A stretch of 64,000 bases of DNA from JAAUSY01 sp964526735 (lineage in GTDB: Bacteria > Chloroflexota > Chloroflexia > Chloroflexales > Chloroflexaceae): NCBI GenBank assembly GCA_964526735.1, contig CAZGLO010000003.1:1-64000 (forward strand), given 5' to 3'. Below, in pieces: positions 1 to 6,847 of this stretch. The first letter of the stretch is position 1. Each line of letters opens with the position of its first letter. Below the pieces are notes generated by a model. The model made no database searches. It was not told the DNA's origin and saw nothing but the letters and a program-made list of their open reading frames with translations. Position numbers and translations under genes: made by a program.

Positions 1-126
1 TATGGCCGCACGAGAGGCAACAAAAATGGGATTGGGTCTTTCGATTGTTTTTATGATACCGAGCGCGGTGTGCTCGTACCACTGCGGTTTGTTTCGATGC
101 CAAATCGTCTGTACATTCAGAGATGA
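1..126 (+). CDS. 3' end of an unidentified gene (partial)
   Basis: Frame 1 is open from the window edge to a TGA at 124-126 and encodes 41 residues ending MPNRLYIQR. The composition (aromatic, Gly and Arg rich, no low complexity) looks like a genuine protein C-terminus rather than chance. I do not recognise a family. The rest of the gene lies outside the window. It is followed by about 240 bases before the next start. Confidence 0.4.
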   Translation, partial: YGRTRGNKNGIGSFDCFYDTERGVLVPLRFVSMPNRLYIQR

Positions 127-365
127 TATATGTGTCTAGACATCGTCTACCCGCCACCACCGCCCGCACTCCGGCACTGCCGGGCGGGGGAATATGATGG
201 TGGGTGTTCGATTTTGTGGGTATGACGCCCATAGCGACTATGTTGCCTCTCGATTCTCCTTCTCGGGGCGAACGCATCGGTGTTCTCTGGGCTTTCTCTA
301 CCACGCTCTCCTGTGCATTATACCTGATAGACTGGCAAAATGCCAGTATTGGAGATGATTCACCT

Positions 366-1361
366 ATGCTTGTGACGCAATTTTCAAAGCGAGTTGAACA
401 AGGTGCGCTTCGTTGTGATGCATGTCAGTGGCGGTGCATCCTCCGCCCTGGCGAAGTGGGGCAGTGCCATATGCGAAGTGCCACAGAAGAAGGCATCATT
501 GCTCATAACTATGGGTTGATCAGCGCGGCGTCCGTCAGCCCCATTGAAGAGTTTCGATTGTGGCATTTTTTCCCCGACTCGATTGCGTTGGCGATTGGCG
601 GGTGGGGCTATGCGTTTCCGGTGGATCAACAACGTGCCCCATATGCGGCTATCCCCGAAGAGAAGGAAGAACAGCGTAATCTCCCCCCCGAAAAGGCCGC
701 CTCCTTCGCCCTCAAGCAGCTCTGCCGCGGGGTGGTGTGGTCATATAGCGATCCGGCTGTGTCAGCCGAATACGTCCTCGATCTGCTCAAGAGCAGTCGC
801 GCCTCAAGCCGCTACACTGCTGTTGTCACCAATGGCTTTCTCACGGCGGAAGTGCTCAACAACTTTGGGCTGTACCTGCACGGCATCAGCCTTGACCTGC
901 GTGGGTTTGCCGATGGCCCCTACAAGCGGCTCGCGGGTGTCCCCACGTGGCGCGGGGTGTTGGAGATGGCCGCGATGGCCCGCCAAAAATGGCAGTGTCA
1001 CATCGAGGTGACCACCCGCGTCCACCATGGCGTCAACGATGGGCAAGAGCAATTGCGCTCTATGGTCAACTGGATCCGCGAGACGTTGGGTGAACAAACT
1101 CCCTGGCATGTCCTACCGGGCGACGCCGGTGCCGAAACGGCTGCCTCGGTGATGCGCGCCCGCCGCATTGGCCTAGAGGGCGGTCTTTTCTTTGTCTACG
1201 GGGCCGAGCCAAACCAGGTCACCCGCTGCCCCGCCTGCCAATCAACGCTCATCACCCGCGAAGAAGGCGTGACACGGATGGCCGGGCTAGAAGAAAATCG
1301 GTGTAAATTTTGTGGGTTTGAGGTCAATCTTTACCTGTCTATCTTTCAGAAGCGCGGCTAG
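366..1361 (+). CDS. Radical-SAM-like protein of the AmmeMemoRadiSam/PflA-like group, cluster motif lost
   Basis: 331 aa from the ATG at 366, preceded by GGAG at 351-354; an upstream in-frame start at 204 has no support. The N-terminus carries the family's cysteine pattern (RCDACQWRCILRPGEVGQC, residues about 16-34), followed by the conserved NYG and PIEE-F-HFFP landmarks. Family members next carry the CX3CX2C motif that binds the [4Fe-4S] cluster. Here the equivalent stretch reads GGWGYAFPVDQQ, with no cysteine. The rest of the barrel is recognisable (SYSDP, VTNGF, DLRGF, TRVHHGVND, WHVLPGD). It ends in a CPAC...CKFC zinc ribbon. A classical radical SAM reaction is therefore unlikely, and the substrate is unknown. 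Frame and reading are uninterrupted, so this is a degenerate homologue rather than a frameshift. Confidence 0.75.
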   Translation: MLVTQFSKRVEQGALRCDACQWRCILRPGEVGQCHMRSATEEGIIAHNYGLISAASVSPIEEFRLWHFFPDSIALAIGGWGYAFPVDQQRAPYAAIPEEKEEQRNLPPEKAASFALKQLCRGVVWSYSDPAVSAEYVLDLLKSSRASSRYTAVVTNGFLTAEVLNNFGLYLHGISLDLRGFADGPYKRLAGVPTWRGVLEMAAMARQKWQCHIEVTTRVHHGVNDGQEQLRSMVNWIRETLGEQTPWHVLPGDAGAETAASVMRARRIGLEGGLFFVYGAEPNQVTRCPACQSTLITREEGVTRMAGLEENRCKFCGFEVNLYLSIFQKRG

Positions 1362-1442
1362 TAGTCTCTCTCTACCGCCCACGCATGGGTTTTGTTCGCA
1401 ATCGTTGGTCATCGTTGGTCATCATTGGTCGTAGCAGGATAA

Positions 1443-1547
1443 ATCAAGATACTCGCCAAGCCACAACCACTCTTCAAGAAGCTTGACGACTCGGTCGTGG
1501 AGGAAGAGCTGAACCGTATGCGGGCGCGGGCCGAAGAGCAAGGATAA
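1443..1547 (+). pseudogene. Possible gene remnant, C-terminal tail only
   Basis: An open stretch of 34 codons immediately follows a TAA and has no start codon at its head. It ends at a TAA at 1545-1547. The peptide tail LDDSVVEEELNRMRARAEEQ is acidic and helical, and resembles the end of PspA/IM30-type coiled-coil proteins. It lies in the 294-base gap between the radical-SAM-like gene and the TIR gene, which otherwise holds triplicated GTTGGTCATC-type repeats (1395-1425) and a hairpin. It may be chance. Confidence 0.3.
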
Positions 1548-1562
1548 AAAAGCAACGAAAGA

Positions 1563-1598
1563 CGCACAGAGAATGGCCGAAATTGGGTTCTCTGTGCG
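1563..1598 (-). terminator. Strong hairpin after the TIR gene, probable terminator
   Basis: An 11-bp perfect stem (CGCACAGAGAA with TTCTCTGTGCG) encloses a 14-nt loop. On the minus strand it lies about 60 bases past the TIR stop, and about 8 bases further on is a T-rich stretch (complement of the A run at 1546-1551). The orientation fits the end of the minus-strand TIR/Pro-Thr cluster. Confidence 0.5.
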
Positions 1599-1655
1599 CC
1601 CTCGCTATCAACATTGGAGACAGAAGATATTTCTTTCCCCTAATGTTGCCTCATA

Positions 1656-2375
1656 TCACGTTTTCCCTTTGAGTTTCGCATCTATATCTGCTATTTCTCT
1701 TTTCGCGTCCTCTATCTGAATGGTGATATAAGGTGGGGTGTTTATCCCCATCGTTGCCCGCTGCATCTGAAGCTCGTGAAGCACACGCTTGAGCCGTGAG
1801 CGCAGCGCTTGGAGATTTCTTATCTCGTCCGCATCGATCTCTTCGGCCTCTTCGGCGGTCAAGTCGGGAGCATGTGCTGATTCTTGCGCCGCCGCCGAAA
1901 TGGGTGCATATTCAGTTGTTGGAGGAGTTCCTTGAGAAGTGGCTATTGGGTCTCCACAAGCATACTTGAGCGACTTCAACAGCCGCCGATATCCCCGCTC
2001 ATCCCAATAGTCAACATGTTTGAGTTGTCGGGACGTCACCCAAAAGGGCAATTCGCATTCGTCGAGCCGTACCGGTATCGTAAAAACAGTACCCTCGGGT
2101 TGCTCATCGACGGCTGCTAAGACCTCTCTGATGTCGGCTTGGAACCTCCCAGGGGTCGAAACAGCCTCTTCGGATAAGCACACCACGAGTACACAGGCAT
2201 TGCGGATGGCTTTGCGAACTTCATACCCGATGGCTTGGCCTGGGAGGAGGTTTTCCTCTTCAAACCAGAGATCAAATCCCTCTTGCGTCAGCTTGTCGTA
2301 GAGAGGGCGTACCTGGGTATAGTCGAAGTCGTCTGCATAGAAGAGGACGACCTTCTTTTTCTCCTGTGTCATCAT
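1656..2375 (-). CDS. TIR-domain protein with C-terminal coiled-coil adaptor
   Basis: 239 aa. Residues 1-140 form a TIR fold: the first strand KVVLFYADDFDY, the BB-loop region FEEENLLPGQ, VLVVCLSEEA, and the block PEGTVFTIPVRLDECELP typical of bacterial TIR_2 proteins. TIR domains hydrolyse NAD or act as adaptors in antiphage signalling. In the relatives I recall, the alpha-C helix reads Q-K-E-I; here it is QADI, so the usual catalytic Glu is Asp unless the register shifts. Residues 180-239 form a coiled coil with the NTPPYI motif seen in effector-associated modules of TIR, CHAT and NACHT proteins. Two adjacent ATGs (2375 and 2372) follow GGAG, and the second has better spacing. No partner effector is adjacent. 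The nearest neighbour is a Pro/Thr-rich surface protein 61 bases upstream. Confidence 0.8.
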   Translation of the reverse strand: MMTQEKKKVVLFYADDFDYTQVRPLYDKLTQEGFDLWFEEENLLPGQAIGYEVRKAIRNACVLVVCLSEEAVSTPGRFQADIREVLAAVDEQPEGTVFTIPVRLDECELPFWVTSRQLKHVDYWDERGYRRLLKSLKYACGDPIATSQGTPPTTEYAPISAAAQESAHAPDLTAEEAEEIDADEIRNLQALRSRLKRVLHELQMQRATMGINTPPYITIQIEDAKREIADIDAKLKGKT

Positions 2376-2436
2376 CTACTCCATTCGCGTACTCAATCCG
2401 CAACGCTCTCCAACGCTCTCATCCTCTACCCTTTGC

Positions 2437-2982
2437 TTATGGATATGGTTGTTCGGGTGCTGGCTGCTCTGGAGCCGGATAGGGTGCTTCCCCCGTCGGC
2501 TCAGTTGGCGGTACTTCGCCGGTCGGCTCAGTTGGCGGCACGACGGCGGTTGGCTCGCCCGGCACTGGGTAGGGTTCTGTCGTGGCAGTTGGGACATCCG
2601 TCGGTCGCACACGCGGCACCGTCGATGTTATGACGGCCGTCGGCGCAATACCAGTCGCGGTCATGACTGTAGTCGGTTCCATTGGCGGGATAGCCGTGGG
2701 TGCTGGTGGGACTTCGGTCGGGGCCATCATCTCGGTTGGTTGCATTGGTGCGGCTGTTGGCGGGAGAGCCGTCGGCGGGACGGGCGGGACAGTAGCAGGT
2801 GCGCCGGGCGCAAGTGTTTCCGTCTGTGTGATGGCCATTGTGGCGGTGGGTTCGGGTGTTTCCTCCTCCTCCGGCGTGGGCGATGTTTGCATCAAGACCA
2901 CACCAATGAGCAGGATAACGACCAGCAGTCCAGCAACGGGTGCAATCGGATTCTTGCGAAGAAACTCGAAGAACTTCTCCAT
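2437..2982 (-). CDS. Pro/Thr-rich membrane-anchored surface protein
   Basis: 181 aa. A short cytoplasmic head (MEKFFEFLRKNP) precedes one transmembrane segment (residues about 13-31), then a 150-residue tail made almost entirely of Pro, Thr, Ala and Glu, including a duplicated PPTEPTGE unit and a PYP end. This is the layout of an exported, probably glycosylated stalk or wall-spanning spacer. No enzymatic domain is visible. AAGGGG lies 6-7 bases before the ATG. It is a paralogue of the next gene upstream: both have the same head-TM-PT tail plan and the shared EPYP words. Function unknown. Confidence 0.75.
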   Translation of the reverse strand: MEKFFEFLRKNPIAPVAGLLVVILLIGVVLMQTSPTPEEEETPEPTATMAITQTETLAPGAPATVPPVPPTALPPTAAPMQPTEMMAPTEVPPAPTAIPPMEPTTVMTATGIAPTAVITSTVPRVRPTDVPTATTEPYPVPGEPTAVVPPTEPTGEVPPTEPTGEAPYPAPEQPAPEQPYP

Positions 2983-3102
2983 GAAAACCCCTTAATACCT
3001 TTCTGAAATTCAAACAACGATGGTGTAGGCTCCACACGCAGACAAATGATATACGGTAGAGCCCAACACCTTCCCTTACTACGTACTACGGATTGTTTTG
3101 GC

Positions 3103-3489
3103 CTACGGATAGGCCTCTTCCCCTGGATCATCAGGAGCCGGATAAGGCTCTGGTGATTGCTCCGGCGGCTCTGGATAGGGTTCCGTTGTCGCAGGAGGAA
3201 CACCAGGTGTTTCATCGGCTGGCGGTGGCGGTGGCGGTGGCGGTGGCGGTTCACCGGGTGTACCAGGGACGGGTGGCGCAGGCGGGATAGCCGTCGCGCC
3301 GGGTGGCGGTGTCAGGGTGACGGTGGTTGTGATGGGCACCGTCGCCGTGGCGGTGGGCGTTTCTGTCGCCGGTGGTTGCGAGCCGCCTGTCGCCGCCATC
3401 ACAATGGCGACTATGATGACCACCACCACCAAACCAATCCCGCCCGCTACCAGTGGCCGTTGCCGAAGTTGTGCGATGATATCTTGCAT
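3103..3489 (-). CDS. Pro/Thr-rich membrane-anchored surface protein, second copy
   Basis: 128 aa from the ATG at 3489 (GGAAGGGG just upstream; an upstream start at 3507 lacks a site). It has a cytoplasmic head MQDIIAQLRQRP, a transmembrane segment at residues about 13-32, then a Pro/Thr tail containing a run of about 10 prolines encoded by a GGTGGC hexamer repeat at 3220-3250. The C-terminus ends in AYP after three EPYP-like words. It lies 81 bases after guaB in the same direction and 120 bases before its paralogue. Probable surface spacer; function unknown. Confidence 0.72.
   Translation of the reverse strand: MQDIIAQLRQRPLVAGGIGLVVVVIIVAIVMAATGGSQPPATETPTATATVPITTTVTLTPPPGATAIPPAPPVPGTPGEPPPPPPPPPPADETPGVPPATTEPYPEPPEQSPEPYPAPDDPGEEAYP
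3220..3250. repeat. Hexamer tandem repeat (GGTGGC)
   Basis: About five near-perfect copies of a 6-base unit, in frame, encoding the poly-proline run of the Pro/Thr-rich protein. Confidence 0.9.
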
Positions 3490-3570
3490 ACAAATTCCCC
3501 TTCCCACACGATATCTGACGATTGTACATCTTGTAGACTCAGACGATAGGTGATGCGGTTGGTTCCCTTC

Positions 3571-5043
3571 CTACCGCCGTTCGTAATTAGGCGCTTCCTT
3601 TGTAATTCTCACATCGTGAGGGTGGCTCTCAATAAGCGATGACATCGTGATACGGACGAGTTGCGAATCGCGGCGGAGGGTTTCGATATCTGGCGCGCCT
3701 ACATAGCCCATTCCGGCGCGCAGCCCGCCCACCAACTGGAAGACCATGTCGCTCAAGGGGCCTTTGTAGGCGATCATCCCTTCAATGCCCTCTGCAACGA
3801 GTTTTTTGCTGGCGCTGTCCTGGAAATAGCGATCACCACTGCCGCCCTGCATTGCGCCAATGCTGCCCATGCCGCGGTAGCTCTTGTAAGAACGCCCTTC
3901 GTAGAGGATCGTCTCGCCTGGGCTTTCTTCTGTCCCCGCGAAGAGCGAGCCGATCATCACCGTATGCGCACCAGCGGCAATCGCTTTTGGGATATCGCCG
4001 CTATATTTAATCCCGCCGTCGGCGATGATAGGGATACCGGCTTTCTCGGCGGCGCGGGCACATTCAGAAATCGCCGTAATTTGCGGCATCCCCGCGCCGG
4101 TCACGACGCGCGTCGTGCAGATAGAGCCAGGCCCTTGACCCACCTTCACCGCATCGACCCCGCGCTCGATCAAGGCTTTCGCCCCCTCGGCAGTTGAGAC
4201 ATTTCCGGCAATCAGCTGTACTGAACTGCAACGCTCCCGAACCGCCTCCACCGCGTCCAGCACGCTCTTGGCGTGGCCGTGGGCGGTGTCAAGCACAATC
4301 ACATCAGCACCGGCATTGGCAAGCGCTTCGGCTCGCTCAAGGTAGTCGCCACGGGTACCAATGGCTGCCCCCACCACCAAACGCCCCTTCGCATCTTTGC
4401 ACGAGTTGGGGTGCTTGATGCGCTTCATGATGTCTTTCACGGTGATAAGCCCGCTCAATTTGCCGCGGCTATCAACCACAAGTACCTTCTCAATGCGGTG
4501 TTTGTTGAGGATTTCCTTGGCCTGGTCGAGGGTGGTACCTTCGGAGACCGTCACCAAGTTTTCGGAGGTCATCAGCTCGTGGATGGGGCGGGTGCGGTCG
4601 TTTTCAAACCGCAAATCGCGGTTGGTGAGAATGCCGACAAGCTCTTCCTGTTCGGTGGTGATGGGAATGCCACTGATGTGATATTCGGCCATCATATCAA
4701 GCGCATCACCGACGGTCTTGTCGGGGGTAAGGGTGATTGGATCGGTGATCATCCCGCTCTCCGACCGCTTAACCTTGCGCACCATATTGGCCTGCTTTTC
4801 GATTGGCATACTGCGGTGGATGATGCCAATGCCACCTTCGCGGGCAAGCGCAATCGCCAGGCGCGTTTCGGTGACGGTGTCCATCGAAGCGCTCACAATC
4901 GGGATATTGAGCCGCAGTGAGCGGGTGAGTTGCGTGGAGACATTGACCTCTGCAGGGAGGACATCCGATGCAGCGGGGATCAACAGTACATCATCAAACG
5001 TGAGGCCTTCAAGACTAAATTTTCGTTTCCAATCAATTCCCAC
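3571..5043 (-). CDS. guaB: Inosine-5'-monophosphate dehydrogenase
   Basis: 490 aa, full family length. It oxidises IMP to XMP with NAD, the committed step of GMP synthesis. Visible features: N-terminal barrel start (LEGLTFDDVLLIPA), two CBS domains at residues about 95-210, the catalytic-cysteine loop GSICTTRVVTGAG, the phosphate-binding IADGGI and MIGSLFAG, and the flap region (SYRGMGS, GDRYFQ). The start is GTG at 5041-5043. A CTAGAAAG-type leader motif at 5054-5068 lies just upstream. Downstream on the same strand are the two Pro/Thr-rich proteins. purB in this window serves the same pathway but is not linked. Confidence 0.97.
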   Translation of the reverse strand: MGIDWKRKFSLEGLTFDDVLLIPAASDVLPAEVNVSTQLTRSLRLNIPIVSASMDTVTETRLAIALAREGGIGIIHRSMPIEKQANMVRKVKRSESGMITDPITLTPDKTVGDALDMMAEYHISGIPITTEQEELVGILTNRDLRFENDRTRPIHELMTSENLVTVSEGTTLDQAKEILNKHRIEKVLVVDSRGKLSGLITVKDIMKRIKHPNSCKDAKGRLVVGAAIGTRGDYLERAEALANAGADVIVLDTAHGHAKSVLDAVEAVRERCSSVQLIAGNVSTAEGAKALIERGVDAVKVGQGPGSICTTRVVTGAGMPQITAISECARAAEKAGIPIIADGGIKYSGDIPKAIAAGAHTVMIGSLFAGTEESPGETILYEGRSYKSYRGMGSIGAMQGGSGDRYFQDSASKKLVAEGIEGMIAYKGPLSDMVFQLVGGLRAGMGYVGAPDIETLRRDSQLVRITMSSLIESHPHDVRITKEAPNYERR

Positions 5044-5053
5044 GTTTTTTCTA

Positions 5054-5068
5054 CCCTACACTTTCTAG
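5054..5068 (-). promoter_or_regulatory. Variant of the shared leader 15-mer, before guaB
   Basis: On the minus strand it reads CTAGAAAGTGTAGGG and ends 10 bases before the GTG start. The first nine bases match the motif before eno, HU, the first ferredoxin-like gene and the first kinase/beta-helix gene; the last six differ. Confidence 0.45.
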
Positions 5069-5267
5069 GTGCAAAACTTAGAAGCTCCCAAGAGAGGAGG
5101 GAGGAGGGGAGATGTCTCCATCGACACACCCCGTCTATCCATATCGCAGATGGTTGCAGAGAAAGCAACCAGGAAATAGCCTACTTACCGCCTGTTACTG
5201 CCTATTACAGCCTCTCCTGTTGGTGGGTTTGGAAACGGATATCCCGCCATGCCCATAATGCATCTGC

Positions 5268-5295
5268 GGTATACCCGTCTCCAATGACTATTCAA
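5268..5295 (-). promoter_or_regulatory. Candidate guaB promoter
   Basis: Minus-strand TTGAAT, a 16-base spacer, then TATACC. It would give a leader of about 220 bases, in line with the long leaders of HU and the first ferredoxin-like gene. Confidence 0.35.
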
Positions 5296-5322
5296 TGGCC
5301 ATTTACCAGCCGTTACTTGCTG

Positions 5323-6615
5323 TTACTTGCCGACAGACACACGGAAGGCGTGCGAGCCAGCGTAGACTGCGGCCTCGCCCAATTCCTCTTCGATGCGCAA
5401 CAACTGGTTATACTTGGCAACGCGGTCGGTGCGGGCAGGAGCGCCCGTCTTGATTTGGCCAGCGTTGGTCGCCACGACGAGGTCGGCAATGGTAACATCT
5501 TCGGTCTCGCCGCTGCGGTGCGAAACAACCGCCGTCCACGCCGCCCGCTGGGCCATCTGGATCGCGCTGATGGTCTCAGTCAGCGTCCCGATTTGGTTGA
5601 GCTTGATGAGGATGCTGTTGGCTGCCTTCTCAATGACACCGCGGTGGAGGCGCTCGACGTTGGTGACGAGCAGGTCGTCGCCCACCAATTGCACGCGGTC
5701 GCCGATACGCTCTTGCAGCATCTTCCAGCCATCCCAGTCATCTTCCGCAAGCCCGTCCTCTAGCGAGATCAAGGGGTAGCGATTGGCGATATCTTCCCAA
5801 TAGCTGACCATCTCCTCGCTGCTGAGCTTGCGATTCTCACGCTCCAGGTGATATTTACCATCTTGGTAGATTTCGGTGCAGGCGGGATCCATCGCCAGGA
5901 AGACTTGCTCACCCGGGGTGTAGCCTGCCTTCTGGATGGACTCCATAATGACTTCAAGCGCGGCCTCGTTGGTGGGGAGGCTCGGTGCAAACCCGCCCTC
6001 ATCGCCAACGTTGGTCGCTTGGCCGCGTTCGTGGAGCACCTTCTTCAATGTCTGGTAGATTTCAGCGCACCATCGCAGGGCTTCGCGGAAGGACGGCGCA
6101 CCCACCGGCATCACCATAAACTCTTGGAAGTCGGTGCTATCTTGGGCGTGCTTCCCGCCGTTGAGAATGTTCATCATGGGGACGGGGAGCATATGGGCGT
6201 GGACACCGCCAAGATAACGGTAGAGCGTCAGGCCGGACTCTTCAGCAGCCGCCTTGGCACACGCAAGTGATACGCCAAGGATGGCATTGGCCCCCAATTT
6301 GCTCTTGTTGGGCGTGCCATCAAGTTGGCGCAAGGCCTTGTCTATCCCGACTTGGTCAAGCGCGTCCGCCGCATAGAGTTCGCTGGCAATATCTTCGTTG
6401 ACGTGCTGTACGGCTTTGAGCACGCCTTTGCCTCCGTAGCGGCTCTTGTCGCCGTCGCGGAGTTCTACTGCTTCGTGGGCACCAGTCGAGGCCCCGCTGG
6501 GGACGATGGCCCGGCCAATCACGCCCGTCTCAAGAATAACCTCTACCTCGACCGTCGGATTGCCGCGAGAGTCCAGGACTTCCCGACCGATGATTTTCTC
6601 TATTGCTACCGGCAC
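5323..6615 (-). CDS. eno: Enolase (phosphopyruvate hydratase)
   Basis: 430 aa, normal family length. It converts 2-phosphoglycerate to phosphoenolpyruvate in glycolysis. Visible: REVLDSRGNPTVEV at the N-terminus, GASTGAHEA, the Mg ligands around AMDPA, ISLEDGLAEDDWDG and VGDDLLVTN, the catalytic Lys in LIKLNQIGT, and SHRSGETED. Start is GTG at 6613-6615, placed by alignment with the family N-terminus. The 15-mer leader motif ends 5 bases upstream, so its AGCAGG probably serves as the ribosome binding site. It precedes guaB on the same strand, with a 279-base gap that carries guaB's candidate promoter. Confidence 0.97.
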   Translation of the reverse strand: MPVAIEKIIGREVLDSRGNPTVEVEVILETGVIGRAIVPSGASTGAHEAVELRDGDKSRYGGKGVLKAVQHVNEDIASELYAADALDQVGIDKALRQLDGTPNKSKLGANAILGVSLACAKAAAEESGLTLYRYLGGVHAHMLPVPMMNILNGGKHAQDSTDFQEFMVMPVGAPSFREALRWCAEIYQTLKKVLHERGQATNVGDEGGFAPSLPTNEAALEVIMESIQKAGYTPGEQVFLAMDPACTEIYQDGKYHLERENRKLSSEEMVSYWEDIANRYPLISLEDGLAEDDWDGWKMLQERIGDRVQLVGDDLLVTNVERLHRGVIEKAANSILIKLNQIGTLTETISAIQMAQRAAWTAVVSHRSGETEDVTIADLVVATNAGQIKTGAPARTDRVAKYNQLLRIEEELGEAAVYAGSHAFRVSVGK

Positions 6616-6620
6616 GTGTA

Positions 6621-6635
6621 CCTGCTACTTTCTAG
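6621..6635 (-). promoter_or_regulatory. Shared leader 15-mer before eno
   Basis: Perfect CTAGAAAGTAGCAGG on the minus strand, ending 5 bases before the eno GTG. Identical copies precede HU, the first ferredoxin-like gene and the first kinase/beta-helix gene. Confidence 0.6.
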
Positions 6636-6760
6636 GTATACACTTTCAGACATCTACACATCTTTATGACGTACCCGAAGGTACCCCCATACTCGCTCGC
6701 GAACTGGCGTCGTACAAATGTTGCTCTGATTGCTGTTTCTACGTTAAGCATCCACGTGAT

Positions 6761-6769
6761 AGTATAGCA
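6761..6769 (-). promoter_or_regulatory. Extended -10 element, probable eno promoter
   Basis: TGCTATACT on the minus strand, giving a leader of about 140 bases. No good -35 hexamer lies 17 bases upstream. Confidence 0.4.
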
Positions 6770-6847
6770 CAATCTTCGTTGACTCCCGTAGTGGGATGAT
6801 GGCGGGCGGTGGGATGCTACCGCCACGGTAACACAATAGGGTATACT

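Noticed and set aside
2449..3006. Plus-strand frames opposite the Pro/Thr-rich protein
   Set aside because: They are low-complexity complements of the PT repeats; the minus-strand frame has a membrane anchor, a start signal and a paralogue.
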